Shown: positions 1-8,203, counted from the stretch's first letter. The stretch: 64,000 bases of DNA from Peptoniphilus asaccharolyticus DSM 20463 (GCF_900176115.1 NZ_FWWR01000009.1:1116001-1180000); one strand, 5' to 3'. Notes: generated from the sequence alone by a model not told the origin. Numbers and translations: made by a program.

Positions 1-1552
1 TAAAATCCTTTTCCGTTCGCAATTCACGAATAAGGGCATTGGAATCGCCTGCGTAATATGTAATTTTTTGCACAAAGTTGTCCGGCACTTTTCCACTTGG
101 AAATTTTTCGGCAAACACCTTTTTGGCAATCTCAACGATTTTTGTTGCGTGATTATCATCTTTTGCAAAGATGAGCGTTTTAGGAATATAGATCCAATTT
201 TCTTCTCTTTCCGGATATAAGTCGGTATAAATTGACTCCATATAGGATTTCAAGACAGACTCTATCTGATTAGGGTTGATAACAGAGCGTTCAAGCTGGT
301 TTGGCGCATAGTCAATGCGTTGCTGTGCCTTGTATTCATCAACCATTTCACCGGAACGATTAACATCCGTAACTGTTTCGCCTTGATTGATTGTGCCACC
401 GTGAACCGTTGCGTCGGTAATTATTCTGTAAACTCGTGCAGGAACATTAACACCGTCAACAACGGAATCTTCGTATGTGTATTCTTCAACAATATTTTTA
501 TTAAAATACGCATATGCTTCGGGAGTAGGCGTTGCAGTTAAACCAAGAACTTTTGCGTCCTTAAAGTAATCAAGAACCGCTTTCCATTTGCCGTAAATTG
601 AACGATGACATTCATCAACAATGATAAACTGGAAGTAATCCGGAGGTAATTTCAAATCCTCGCCAAGAACTATATCAGGCTCGTTTTTAATAACATCTTT
701 CAAGCCCAATTTTTCGTCTTCTTTATCTTCGTCATCTTCCGTTATAGTTTGTCCCGTAAGCACCGCAAATAATTTTTGTATTGTAGATATAATGATATCG
801 CCCTGAATACTTTCGGGTTTTGTAAGTCGATTAATTTGGTAAAGTTCGTTCATCGGTTTTTGTTTTTCGGTGCGGTCGAACAAACTGAATTCTGTTTCTG
901 TCTGTCGAGCAAGATTATTTCTGTCAACAAGGAAAAGTACACGCTTGGTAGGCGTATAGTTCAACAGACGGTAGGACGCAAGACAAGCAAGATATGTTTT
1001 ACCTGAACCTGTTGCAAGAATAGCAAGAGCCTTTTTCCTGTCGGCTTTCAACGATGCTTCAAGTTTTACTTCAGCATCATACTGGCAGTCACGAAGTCCT
1101 TTTTTCTCAATTCTCGGCAACGCACCATATTCGGATTTTTTACCAAGCATTTGTAGCATCTTTTTCGGTGAGTGCATTTCCGAAAGTTCAACATATTCGC
1201 TGTCGGACTCAAGCATATTTTTAAAATAAATCTTATTACCATTTGCGAGATATACAAGGGGAATCTGATTTGGAAACCACAAACCAACCCAACCTTGCGG
1301 ATTTTTAGAATACCATTCAGCTTGTTGTGCAACAATATCTCCGAGAGAATTATCCTCAGCTTTTGCTTCAACAACAGCAATCGCTTTGTCATCAACAAAG
1401 AGAAGATAGTCACTTTCTTTATTTCCTTGCATTAAAGCTTCTTTAACCGCAGAAGCATTAAATGGAGTATACTCGTCACGAGCGACAATATCCCATCCTG
1501 CATCAGTTAATTGCTTGTCTATTTTTATTCTTGCTTTTTCTTCAGGTAACAT
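1..1552 (-). CDS. hsdR: Type I restriction-modification R subunit (HsdR), N-terminal 517 residues, cut by window edge
   Basis: An open frame runs leftwards from ATG at 1552 to the window edge without a stop. It has the HsdR order: an N-terminal PD-ExK nuclease region (Asp48, Glu62, Lys64 in VVEAKAE), then an SF2 translocase with Walker A ATGSGKT (Lys185), DECH box at 313-316 and an LGLTATP motif III near 340. Such subunits cleave and translocate unmodified DNA together with HsdM and HsdS; those partners are not in view and may lie further left. The start is supported by a strong AGGAGGA ribosome site about 9 bases upstream. GC content is near 40% in sampled lines, clearly above the neighbours, suggesting horizontal acquisition. 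It could also be a related DEAD/DEAH helicase-nuclease of a defence system, but the N-terminal nuclease favours HsdR of the EcoEI-like class. Confidence 0.9.
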   Translation of the reverse strand, partial: MLPEEKARIKIDKQLTDAGWDIVARDEYTPFNASAVKEALMQGNKESDYLLFVDDKAIAVVEAKAEDNSLGDIVAQQAEWYSKNPQGWVGLWFPNQIPLVYLANGNKIYFKNMLESDSEYVELSEMHSPKKMLQMLGKKSEYGALPRIEKKGLRDCQYDAEVKLEASLKADRKKALAILATGSGKTYLACLASYRLLNYTPTKRVLFLVDRNNLARQTETEFSLFDRTEKQKPMNELYQINRLTKPESIQGDIIISTIQKLFAVLTGQTITEDDEDKEDEKLGLKDVIKNEPDIVLGEDLKLPPDYFQFIIVDECHRSIYGKWKAVLDYFKDAKVLGLTATPTPEAYAYFNKNIVEEYTYEDSVVDGVNVPARVYRIITDATVHGGTINQGETVTDVNRSGEMVDEYKAQQRIDYAPNQLERSVINPNQIESVLKSYMESIYTDLYPEREENWIYIPKTLIFAKDDNHATKIVEIAKKVFAEKFPSGKVPDNFVQKITYYAGDSNALIRELRTEKDF

Positions 1553-1579
1553 ATCTGTTATCCTCCTGTAAAAGTCTTG

Positions 1580-1606
1580 CTTCCTGATAATTAAAATTAT
1601 CGGAAG
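1580..1606. promoter_or_regulatory. Inverted repeat between XRE regulator and hsdR
   Basis: CTTCCTGATAATT and AATTATCGGAAG form an interrupted palindrome (one extra base in the left arm) about 28 bases upstream of the hsdR start. Its position between a small XRE gene and the restriction gene makes it a candidate operator for that regulator; a short mRNA hairpin is the alternative. Confidence 0.4.
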
Positions 1607-1665
1607 TTAATAGTAAATACTAATTTTATAAACTCTATGTAGGCTTTTCTGATTTTAATTAAATT

Positions 1666-1878
1666 TTATTTTGTGTCATCAGGAATGAATTCCATGATGT
1701 CCTCTATATTACAATTTAACGCCAAACAAATTTTACCTAAAATATCTACTGTCACATTTTCGCCTTTGCTCATTTTTGTAATTGTGTAATTGCTAATATC
1801 AGCAGCTTTAGCAAGGTCCTTCTTCTTCATATCGTGGTCAATTAATAACTTCCACAACTTTTTATAACTCACAGTCAT
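1666..1878 (-). CDS. Small XRE-family HTH regulator (70 aa)
   Basis: A 70-residue protein made almost only of a Cro/C1-type helix-turn-helix domain: a first helix (YKKLWKLLIDHDM), KKDLAKAADISNYTITKMSKG as the HTH pair, then VTVDILGKICLALNCNIEDIMEF, the usual YozG-like ending. It would bind DNA as a dimer in the cytoplasm. It lies 113 bases upstream of hsdR on the same strand, the position of controller proteins in many restriction-modification loci, so it may time expression of the restriction subunit. That role is inferred from position and size only. GC content is lower than in hsdR. Confidence 0.85.
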   Translation of the reverse strand: MTVSYKKLWKLLIDHDMKKKDLAKAADISNYTITKMSKGENVTVDILGKICLALNCNIEDIMEFIPDDTK

Positions 1879-1933
1879 AATCTACCTCTTAAAGATTTAA
1901 TAATAACTACACAAGTATATTATATAACAAAGT

Positions 1934-2600
1934 CTAAAAATTCCAATGATAATCGAGCAATACCATTATTTTGTTTAGTAGTTGCGATACAACAAATAGT
2001 ATAAACAGCGATATTAAAACTAATGCAATTAATTGTTTTTTTCTGCTGTCTTTAAAGATATAGAATGATATCGCTAAAATTAGAGATATTATTTCGCCTT
2101 ATACTGTAAAATATGATGGCAACACTACCAAAATCCTAAATACCGATATATCAACTTTATCTATTAAACTCATGAGGAACACATAAGGTAATATTGGCAA
2201 GATTAAAATTAATATACCCTTAAAAATTTTCTTTTGTCTAAAACAATCTACCACATACATTAAAACCACCGATAAAAACATTGTGTAAAAAACATTATTC
2301 ATCAATACAACCGGCGGATCATTTATAGGGAACTTATTAGATATTATTAGAGAAACTATCCCCATAATAGTTCCTGAAATATAAAGCCTTAATGCATACT
2401 TTCCCTTATTTCTAGTGTGACTATATCCTTCTGCACACATAAATAAAAATATGGGTAATACAAGTCTGCCAAGCATATTTAACCAACTCAAATTCCCCGC
2501 ATAATAAAACATTTTATGAATATGGTCACAAACCATTAAAACTATCCCTATTAACTTTAGTTAGTATCCGTTTATACCTATTTTTTAAGCTTCTCTCCAT
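1934..2600 (-). pseudogene. traX-family membrane protein, inactivated (two nonsense codons and one frameshift)
   Basis: Reading leftwards from ATG 2600 (good AGGAGG site) gives a TraX-like membrane protein only if three lesions are repaired. The first residues MERSLKN are in another frame; the next frame reads GINGY-stop-LKLIGIVLMVCDHIHKM, where TAA replaces the Gln expected in the family motif GYQLK; the main part, including the conserved AEGYSHTRNKGKY, is intact; then PSYFTV is followed by TAA at 2099, after which the same frame continues for 55 more codons (GEIISLILAISFYIFKDS and on) to a TAG at 1934. Restored length, about 222 residues, matches TraX relatives (acyltransferase-like multi-pass membrane proteins). 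No Trp/TGA recoding is involved because both internal stops are TAA. Sequencing error is unlikely for three separate lesions. Confidence 0.75.
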
Positions 2601-2697
2601 GTTGTCCTCCTAAATAATTGCTTAACTCTATTGAGAGTGCCCTAAATACGAAAAAATTTTTAAAATAAAGTGTTTTTTTTAAATTTTTATTTTATTA

Positions 2698-2706
2698 TGC
2701 TATAAT
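2698..2706 (+). promoter_or_regulatory. Extended -10 promoter for the rhodanese operon
   Basis: TGCTATAAT is an extended -10 hexamer about 65 bases before the first gene of the + operon and inside a very AT-rich stretch. No convincing -35 is seen, which is tolerated with an extended -10. Confidence 0.4.
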
Positions 2707-2771
2707 ATTTTTGTTGTTAGTTTTAATTAAAGCACTTTTCAAGACGTTGTCCTTACTTTGGAGGAATAACA

Positions 2772-3503
2772 TTGAAAAAATATCTATCACTTGTTGCTAT
2801 ACTTGCAACACTTACACTTTTTGTAGTTGGTTGTGCTAAAAATGAACCTAAAACTGAAGAAGCACCTGCTGAAACTGCCACTGTTCAAACAATGGAAGGT
2901 TCTGAACTTAACAAAATCATGGAGGATAACAAAGCTAAAGAAAACTATCTTGTTATAGACGTGAGAAGTAAAGATGAATACGATGCTGGACACGTTAAAT
3001 TTGCTATCAATATGGATATCGAAACTTTCGAAGATAACCTTGATAGAATTGCAGATTTCAAAGATAAAAATGTAGTAACTATTTGTAACACTGGTAAGAA
3101 GAGTGCAAAAGCTGCTGATATCTTAGTTGCTAACGGATTCACTAGTGTATACAATGCTCAAGGCGTAAAAGATTTTGAATACACTACTATGTCTCAAATC
3201 GAAAACATCTTCGGTTCTGAACTTCAAGCAATAGCTGATGCAAATGAAGAAGGTTTAACAATCATCGACGCTAGAGACGCTAAAGACTACGAAGCAGGCC
3301 ACTTAAAGGGTGCTATCAACGTTTCTGTTGACAATGTAGAAGAAGCTTTAGCAAACATCCCTATGGACAAGGGAGTAGTAACTTATTGTTATTCCGGAAA
3401 TAAATCAACTGTTGTTGCACAAACTTTAGTTGAAAAAGGATATACTAATGTTAAAAACTCTCTTGATGGAACTAAAGAATTTGAATTCAATTTCGAAAAA
3501 TAA
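2772..3503 (+). CDS. Lipoprotein with two rhodanese domains
   Basis: A 243-residue exported lipoprotein. Residues 1-21 form a lipoprotein signal with lipobox FVVGC (Cys21), so the protein should be anchored outside the cytoplasmic membrane. Two rhodanese domains follow, about 45-140 and 150-240, each with its own active-site loop: Cys105 in ICNTGKKS and Cys206 in YCYSGNKS. Rhodaneses carry sulfur (or selenium) as a persulfide on such a cysteine. Having both cysteines is unusual, as one copy is normally inactive in tandem rhodaneses. The start is TTG, chosen because GGAGG lies seven bases upstream. It heads a + operon with two glycosyltransferases, two TVP38 proteins and an Fe-S protein, which suggests delivery or detoxification of a sulfur species in that pathway; the substrate is unknown. 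Confidence 0.9.
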   Translation: MKKYLSLVAILATLTLFVVGCAKNEPKTEEAPAETATVQTMEGSELNKIMEDNKAKENYLVIDVRSKDEYDAGHVKFAINMDIETFEDNLDRIADFKDKNVVTICNTGKKSAKAADILVANGFTSVYNAQGVKDFEYTTMSQIENIFGSELQAIADANEEGLTIIDARDAKDYEAGHLKGAINVSVDNVEEALANIPMDKGVVTYCYSGNKSTVVAQTLVEKGYTNVKNSLDGTKEFEFNFEK

Positions 3504-3548
3504 TTTTGAAGAACTTGTATTATATAGACAAGCTCTAAATTCTATACT

Positions 3549-5024
3549 ATGAAGAGAAAAATTATATTTTTTACAAAAGCTCCTGCTCTTAACTATGGCA
3601 AATCCAGATTAAAAAATTTTCTTTCTGCCGAGGAAAGATACAAACTATCTAAATTTTTAATAGAGGACAACTTGAAAGTGCTTAAACAATCTGGTTATGA
3701 TTTTGTCATATATTATTCGGGAGCAATTGAAAATCTAAATTTTATAGACTATGAAAAAATCCCTCAACGTGGCAAATCATTGGGGGATAAAATGTTTAAT
3801 GCTATAAAAGATGAACTAACACAAAATGACGAAGTTATTCTGTTGGGCTCTGACCTTAGAGGAATAACCACTACTCTAATTGAAGATGCTTTTAATGGAC
3901 TTGCACATTCAGACTGTGTTATATCCCCTGCAAAAGATGGTGGCTATGGTCTAATAGGATTTAAGAAACCAATAGACTTATTTTCTGAAATAGAATACAG
4001 CCGATCTGACGTACTTGAAAATACATTAAAAAAGGCAAATTCAATTAATATATCTGTTATGAGGCTTGATGAAGTGAGAGATATCGACGAAACTATAGAC
4101 TTGATACGAGAAGAACTTCAAACCGATGATGTTGAACTACTTGGCAACGGCGAATATAATTTGAACTACAAATTCAATCAGAACTTTGTATGTAGAATAA
4201 ATTTAGGAAGCCAACTCAACTTAGGTAGCGAACAACTTTCTTATGAATATCAAGCTCTTAAACTACTCGAACCATCAGGCGTAACACCTCGAGTACATTA
4301 TTTAAAAAAAGATTCAAAATATATTCAAAAAGACTTTCTTGTCATGGACTATCTACCGGGAATGGCTTTGGATTACGAAACTGATATGGATATAGCTGCT
4401 TATTTGCTTTCAACAATCCACAACTTCAAAGTTTCAAATTCCAACTTAATCTGTGTAGATAAACCTTTTAAAGCTATGTTTGAAGAATGTTCTCAAATGT
4501 ATTCTGTATATAAGAATTCAGAAATTTACAATCCATCAGTTGGTCAGTATATAGACAGTTTCTTTGATTTTGTAAAAAGCCTTGGGGTTGAGTCTGAAAT
4601 TTCAAATCCATGTGTGATAAACACAGAACTAAACAATAGGAATTTCATAATCAACGGAGCTAATTCATATGTGATTGATTGGGAAAAACCTATTATTGGT
4701 GAAGCTGAACAAGATATAGCACATTTTTTAGTCCCTACAACTACCAATTGGAAAACAAATAAAATTCTATCGGAAGATGAAATAAATAATTTTATCTCTG
4801 CATACGAAAAATATCGTCCTATAGACAGGCAAAAACTAAAAAAATATTTTGCTTTTAATTGTCTAAGAGGCGTAACTTGGTGTAGTATGGCGAAAGTTGA
4901 ATACGAAAACGAAAGAGCCCTTTCAAACAAAGATACTTATGAAAAAATAAATTTATTCTTAAGTGAACCGTATTTAGAAATGCTCTTTAAAAGATTTTAT
5001 GAGGTCAATAATGAAAAAATATAA
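3549..5024 (+). CDS. Fusion: CofC-like glycosyltransferase-A domain (TIGR04282 type) plus APH/choline-kinase-like domain
   Basis: Residues 1-195 resemble the DUF2064/TIGR04282 transferases (nucleotidyl/glycosyl-transferase A fold): start motif FTKAPALNYGKSRL, LLGSDLRGI with the metal-binding Asp, and PAKDGGYGLIG. Residues 195-485 resemble aminoglycoside phosphotransferase or choline kinase: VMDYLPGMAL hinge, catalytic loop NTELNNRN (358-365) and VIDWEKP (Asp377) followed by the AEQDIAHFL helix. The usual catalytic HxDxxxxN is here NTE(L)NNRN, so His is Asn and Asp is Glu; Asn365 and Asp377 remain. The domain may bind but not phosphorylate, or use Glu. No good ribosome site precedes ATG 3549, but the gap to the previous gene is only 45 bases. 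The fused pair suggests that a nucleotide-sugar or phospho-headgroup transfer is coupled to handling of an alcohol substrate; the product is unknown. Confidence 0.8.
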   Translation: MKRKIIFFTKAPALNYGKSRLKNFLSAEERYKLSKFLIEDNLKVLKQSGYDFVIYYSGAIENLNFIDYEKIPQRGKSLGDKMFNAIKDELTQNDEVILLGSDLRGITTTLIEDAFNGLAHSDCVISPAKDGGYGLIGFKKPIDLFSEIEYSRSDVLENTLKKANSINISVMRLDEVRDIDETIDLIREELQTDDVELLGNGEYNLNYKFNQNFVCRINLGSQLNLGSEQLSYEYQALKLLEPSGVTPRVHYLKKDSKYIQKDFLVMDYLPGMALDYETDMDIAAYLLSTIHNFKVSNSNLICVDKPFKAMFEECSQMYSVYKNSEIYNPSVGQYIDSFFDFVKSLGVESEISNPCVINTELNNRNFIINGANSYVIDWEKPIIGEAEQDIAHFLVPTTTNWKTNKILSEDEINNFISAYEKYRPIDRQKLKKYFAFNCLRGVTWCSMAKVEYENERALSNKDTYEKINLFLSEPYLEMLFKRFYEVNNEKI

Positions 5025-5700
5025 ATCTAAAATATTCTTAGCTGCAATACTTATACTTCTGGCATCAATATATGCCTTTGTGCCTTCTGTAAACTACGGA
5101 ATAAACAATGCTATAAAGGTACTATCATCTATGGGTGTTGACGGTGTTATAGAATATATTAGAGGCTACGGCAAATATGCTGCCTTGGTTTCTTTTATGC
5201 TAATGATTTTGCAATCTATAATAAGTCCAATCCCCGCTTTTCTTATAACCCTTTCAAATGCTGCTATATTTGGCTGGGTTAAAGGTGCTATGTTGTCTTG
5301 GAGTTCTGCCATGGTTGGTGCTGCTCTATGTTTTTATATAGCTAAGATCTTAGGTAGAGATGTGGTTGAAAAAATTACAACCAAGACAGCACTTAAGTCT
5401 GTGGACGACTTCTTTGCACGTTATGACAAATATGTAATTTTAATTGCTAGACTACTACCTTTTGTGTCTTTTGATATAGTGAGCTACGCAGCCGGTCTTA
5501 CATCTATGAAATTCTGGCCGTTTTTTATAGCAACAGGACTTGGTCAACTCCCAGCCACAATAGTTTATTCATACGTTGGCGGAACTTTAACTGGAGGAGC
5601 TAAAGCAATGATGATTGGACTTTTGGTGTTGTTTGCCTTTAGTATAGCTATATTCATTGCAAAAAATATGTATAATGAAAAACACAAAAAATCTAACTAA
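5011..5700 (+). CDS. TVP38/TMEM64 (DedA/VTT-like) membrane protein, first copy
   Basis: A 229-residue multi-pass membrane protein of the TVP38/SNARE-associated (VTT) family: hydrophobic N-terminus, the re-entrant-loop region SPIPAFLITLSNAAIFG, and the conserved RLLPFVSFDIVSYAAGLTSM stretch with Arg and Pro. VTT proteins are linked to lipid scrambling or ion-coupled transport. The start at 5011 is preferred over 4999 because GAGG lies six bases before it; it overlaps the end of the fusion gene by 14 bases, implying translational coupling. Its partner, the next gene, is a divergent second copy, so the two may work as a heteromer or on the two faces of one lipid carrier step. Exact function is unknown. 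Confidence 0.88.
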   Translation: MKKYKSKIFLAAILILLASIYAFVPSVNYGINNAIKVLSSMGVDGVIEYIRGYGKYAALVSFMLMILQSIISPIPAFLITLSNAAIFGWVKGAMLSWSSAMVGAALCFYIAKILGRDVVEKITTKTALKSVDDFFARYDKYVILIARLLPFVSFDIVSYAAGLTSMKFWPFFIATGLGQLPATIVYSYVGGTLTGGAKAMMIGLLVLFAFSIAIFIAKNMYNEKHKKSN

Positions 5701-6349
5701 AATTTTAATTGCCATATCCATATTGGTATGTTCCATACTCTTTATGCGAATGGCATCTTTTGAATACATGAGAAACTGGGTGAATAGTTTTGGAAATTGG
5801 GCACCGCTAATGTATATTCTGCTCTATACTATTCTCCCTGTTTTCTTCTTCCCTGTTCCAATCTTCGTACTGGTGGCAGGTATCTTATTTGGCATCTGGA
5901 GAGGGTTTGTATACACTATGGTGGGATGCTTGCTAAACAGCACTCTTATGTTCTATTTAGGAAGATTTTTAGGCCAAGATTTCTTTGAAAACTTACTTTC
6001 TAAAATGCAGCCTAATCTAAAAAAACGTCTTATGCACTCCGACCAAAAATCTCTCTTCTATTTATTTTTTATATTGAGATTAGTTCCATTGGTGTCCTAT
6101 AATCTAATAAATTATGTAGCCGGCTTTACAAAGATAAAATATTCCAACTACATCGTTACTACAATGCTTGGCATAGTTCCGGGTATGTTGGTATTCTTAA
6201 ACACCGGAGATAAATCTTTAGATGTGAAGAGCAGTGAATTTATAGTCTCAATAGTTTTGCTCTTGGCACTGATAGTAGTGTCTACAATATTTGCCAAACT
6301 ATATATCAACCGAGGTAATGATGATTTCGATAATAATTCCAACATATAA
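5675..6349 (+). CDS. TVP38/TMEM64 (DedA/VTT-like) membrane protein, second copy
   Basis: A 224-residue membrane protein of the same family as its upstream neighbour, with FFPVPIFVLVAGILFG as the loop region, RLVPLVSYNLINYVAGFTKI as the conserved arginine segment, and a final transmembrane helix (SIVLLLALIVVSTIFA). ATG 5675 is chosen over an upstream TTG at 5657; either overlaps the preceding gene. The two copies share the loop and Arg-Leu-Leu/Val-Pro motif but differ strongly elsewhere, so this is an old duplication. The tail overlaps the next glycosyltransferase by about 29 bases. Confidence 0.87.
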   Translation: MKNTKNLTKILIAISILVCSILFMRMASFEYMRNWVNSFGNWAPLMYILLYTILPVFFFPVPIFVLVAGILFGIWRGFVYTMVGCLLNSTLMFYLGRFLGQDFFENLLSKMQPNLKKRLMHSDQKSLFYLFFILRLVPLVSYNLINYVAGFTKIKYSNYIVTTMLGIVPGMLVFLNTGDKSLDVKSSEFIVSIVLLLALIVVSTIFAKLYINRGNDDFDNNSNI

Positions 6350-6968
6350 TGAAATAGTTAAAATTGAATCTTTTCAAAAACAATTTGAGAATCTTAAAGG
6401 AGATTTTGAAGTCATCTTTTCCGACGGTTTTAGCACTGATGGCACTTATGAAAAAATATATTTTCCTAAGATACAAGAGACTAAATTCAGAAGCAATCAA
6501 ATGAACTCTGCAGCAAAGTATGCTAAAGGCGACTATCTTTGGTTTTTGCACGCAGATTCAATCATACATAAAAACTCTATTCTTGAAATAAAAAATTCCA
6601 AATCAAATATTGGTTGTTTCAAACTTGCCTTCGACTCTCCAAAGTGGCAATTGAAAATGGTGGCCTTTAACAGTTCTCTAAGAGTTAAATTTAGAAATAT
6701 AGCCTTTGGAGACCAAGGGATTTTTATAAAGAGAGAGCTGTTTGAAAAAATTGGTGGCTTTGCTCCCATTCCCATAATGGAAGACTACCAACTCTCAATA
6801 GATTTAAAAAACTCAGGAGAAAAATTTTATCTCTCCGACTTGCCAATCATAACATCAGCAAGGAGATTTGAAGAAAACGGAATCTGGAAGACAATATTTA
6901 AAATGCAACTACTCCAACATCAATATAGAAAATCAGAGGATATAGATAAAATTTACAGGAGATATTAG
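6321..6968 (+). CDS. Family 2 glycosyltransferase (TIGR04283 type)
   Basis: A 215-residue GT-A enzyme without membrane helices: SIIIPTYNEI start, VIFSDGFSTDGT, the metal/nucleotide-sugar motif FLHADS, then GDQGIFIKRELFEKIGGF and MEDYQLSIDLKNSG. This arrangement (HAD, GDQGIF, MED) fits the transferase-2 family TIGR04283, which often travels with the TIGR04282 transferase seen two genes upstream and with TVP38 proteins. Start 6321 is chosen since GAGG is five bases upstream; the ATG at 6318 is too close. Sugar donor and acceptor are unknown. In other genomes these partners accompany a radical-SAM arsenosugar/seleno-associated enzyme, which is absent here. Confidence 0.85.
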   Translation: MISIIIPTYNEIVKIESFQKQFENLKGDFEVIFSDGFSTDGTYEKIYFPKIQETKFRSNQMNSAAKYAKGDYLWFLHADSIIHKNSILEIKNSKSNIGCFKLAFDSPKWQLKMVAFNSSLRVKFRNIAFGDQGIFIKRELFEKIGGFAPIPIMEDYQLSIDLKNSGEKFYLSDLPIITSARRFEENGIWKTIFKMQLLQHQYRKSEDIDKIYRRY

Positions 6969-6971
6969 ACC

Positions 6972-7895
6972 ATGATAGAAAAAACTAGAAAAGAATGCAT
7001 AGAGTGTAACCTATGCACTAAACACTGTAGTTTTTTAACTGAATATGAAATCAATTTAAAAGAATTTACTTTTAGAGAAGATTTAAAAGACAAGTGCTTT
7101 ATGTGCGACTCTTGTAAACATTATTGTCCAAAAGACTTATCCGGAGCTGAAATTACAAAAGAATTCAAATCTAAATCTCCAAATAAAGTGTTGCGTATTT
7201 TAAAAGACCCTTACCTATTTAACAACAACTCTCTTAAAAAAAGCAAAACCCTTTTGTTCTTAGGTTGTAACTATCCTAAATACTATCCTAAGACCTGTGA
7301 AAAATTGATTTCAATATTTTCTGAAAAGGGAATGGATTTCTCTGTAGAGTGTTGTAGAAAACCTCTCTATGAAAATGGAATAGAGCCTTCTACTTCTTTA
7401 GAAGATCTTCTAAGTGCAAAGGAAACTGAAAAACTGGTGTGCGTGTGCCCAAACTGCTACCACACTCTCAAACATAAACTATCCATTGAAGTAGTCAGCA
7501 TCTACGAATTCTTATCATCTGAAAACATCGGACACCCCGTCAAAGAAAATGCCAATGTATTTTTCCCTTGCTCTGATAAATTTAAAAGAGAAATCTTTAA
7601 AGATATAGAACCATACTTGTCCTCATACGAAACATTTAAAGATATAAACTGTTGTGGTTTGGGTGGCGGAGTGCTCTCTAAAAATCCAGATGTTGGTAAA
7701 CAAATCAAAAACCAAATCTTAAATCAGCACAGGGAAAATATCTATACCTACTGCTCCTCTTGCTCTTATGCATTTCACAAATATGGACTTGAGAATTTAA
7801 AAAATATTCTCTCTGAAATTTTAGACGTAAACGAAAAACCATCTTCAAAGTCAGTGAGAAATACCCTTGCATTTAAATTTAAAAATAGAAAATAG
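6972..7895 (+). CDS. (Fe-S)-binding protein with two 4Fe-4S sites and two CCG domains (HdrB/GlpC-like)
   Basis: A 307-residue cytoplasmic redox protein. Two ferredoxin-type clusters are given by Cys9-x2-Cys12-x2-Cys15-x3-Cys19 and Cys42-x2-Cys45-x2-Cys48-x3-Cys52. Two cysteine-rich CCG modules follow: CCRKPLYENG with CPNCYHTLK, and CCGLGGG with CSSCSYAFHKYG, as in heterodisulfide reductase HdrB, GlpC and LutA. Such proteins pass electrons to disulfides or quinones. A good AGGAGA site precedes the ATG, and the gene is three bases after the glycosyltransferase, closing the operon just before a terminator. Together with the surface rhodanese it argues for a sulfur redox step in the pathway. Confidence 0.88.
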   Translation: MIEKTRKECIECNLCTKHCSFLTEYEINLKEFTFREDLKDKCFMCDSCKHYCPKDLSGAEITKEFKSKSPNKVLRILKDPYLFNNNSLKKSKTLLFLGCNYPKYYPKTCEKLISIFSEKGMDFSVECCRKPLYENGIEPSTSLEDLLSAKETEKLVCVCPNCYHTLKHKLSIEVVSIYEFLSSENIGHPVKENANVFFPCSDKFKREIFKDIEPYLSSYETFKDINCCGLGGGVLSKNPDVGKQIKNQILNQHRENIYTYCSSCSYAFHKYGLENLKNILSEILDVNEKPSSKSVRNTLAFKFKNRK

Positions 7896-7904
7896 ATAGA
7901 CAAA

Positions 7905-7936
7905 AACTCTCTCAGCTACGAGAGAGTTCTTTTTTT
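7905..7936 (+). terminator. Rho-independent terminator of the rhodanese/glycosyltransferase operon
   Basis: AACTCTCTC and GAGAGAGTT form a nine-pair stem with a six-base loop, followed by CTTTTTTT, ten bases after the last stop codon. Confidence 0.88.
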
Positions 7937-8202
7937 ATTCATTCACTTTTAATTCTAATACATCAGGTCTTGAATAGTGTCCACATGCGTCAAATTCCAT
8001 TCTGCTCTCAGGAACTTTTTGCATATCTAAATCTACATAGATTATTCCTTCTCTATCCCAAATTTTCTCGCTAATTTCATGACCATAAGGATCTATTACA
8101 CAACTTCCACCTCTGCAGACAATCTACGGAAGCTTTTTTGTCAAACATAACAGGCGCAGCTTGAACCACCGCAACCTTGCATCTATCTTTTAAATCTCTC
8201 AT
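7935..8202 (-). pseudogene. Nitrilase-family hydrolase remnant with large internal deletion
   Basis: From ATG 8202 (AGGAGA site) the frame reads MRDLKDRCKVAVVQAAPVMF, the typical start of a carbon-nitrogen hydrolase of the nitrilase type. Near 8121 the frame shifts and the sequence continues with GGSCVIDPYGHEI, IIYVDLDM and EFDACGHYSRPDVLEL, the conserved end of nitrilases, stopping at 7935. About 200 or more residues in between, including the catalytic Glu, Lys and Cys, are missing. Only around 89 codons of a roughly 300-codon gene remain, so no enzyme can be made. It follows the LD-carboxypeptidase gene by one base. Confidence 0.82.
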
Positions 8203-8203
8203 G

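Noticed and set aside
1066-1413. Frames opposite or out of phase within hsdR (both strands)
   Set aside because: They are shadows of the longer restriction-subunit frame, which has ATGSGKT and DECH motifs and continues to the window edge.
3508-3535. Short hairpin CTTGT...ACAAG between the rhodanese and fusion genes
   Set aside because: Five-pair stem without a T run; too weak to call a terminator.
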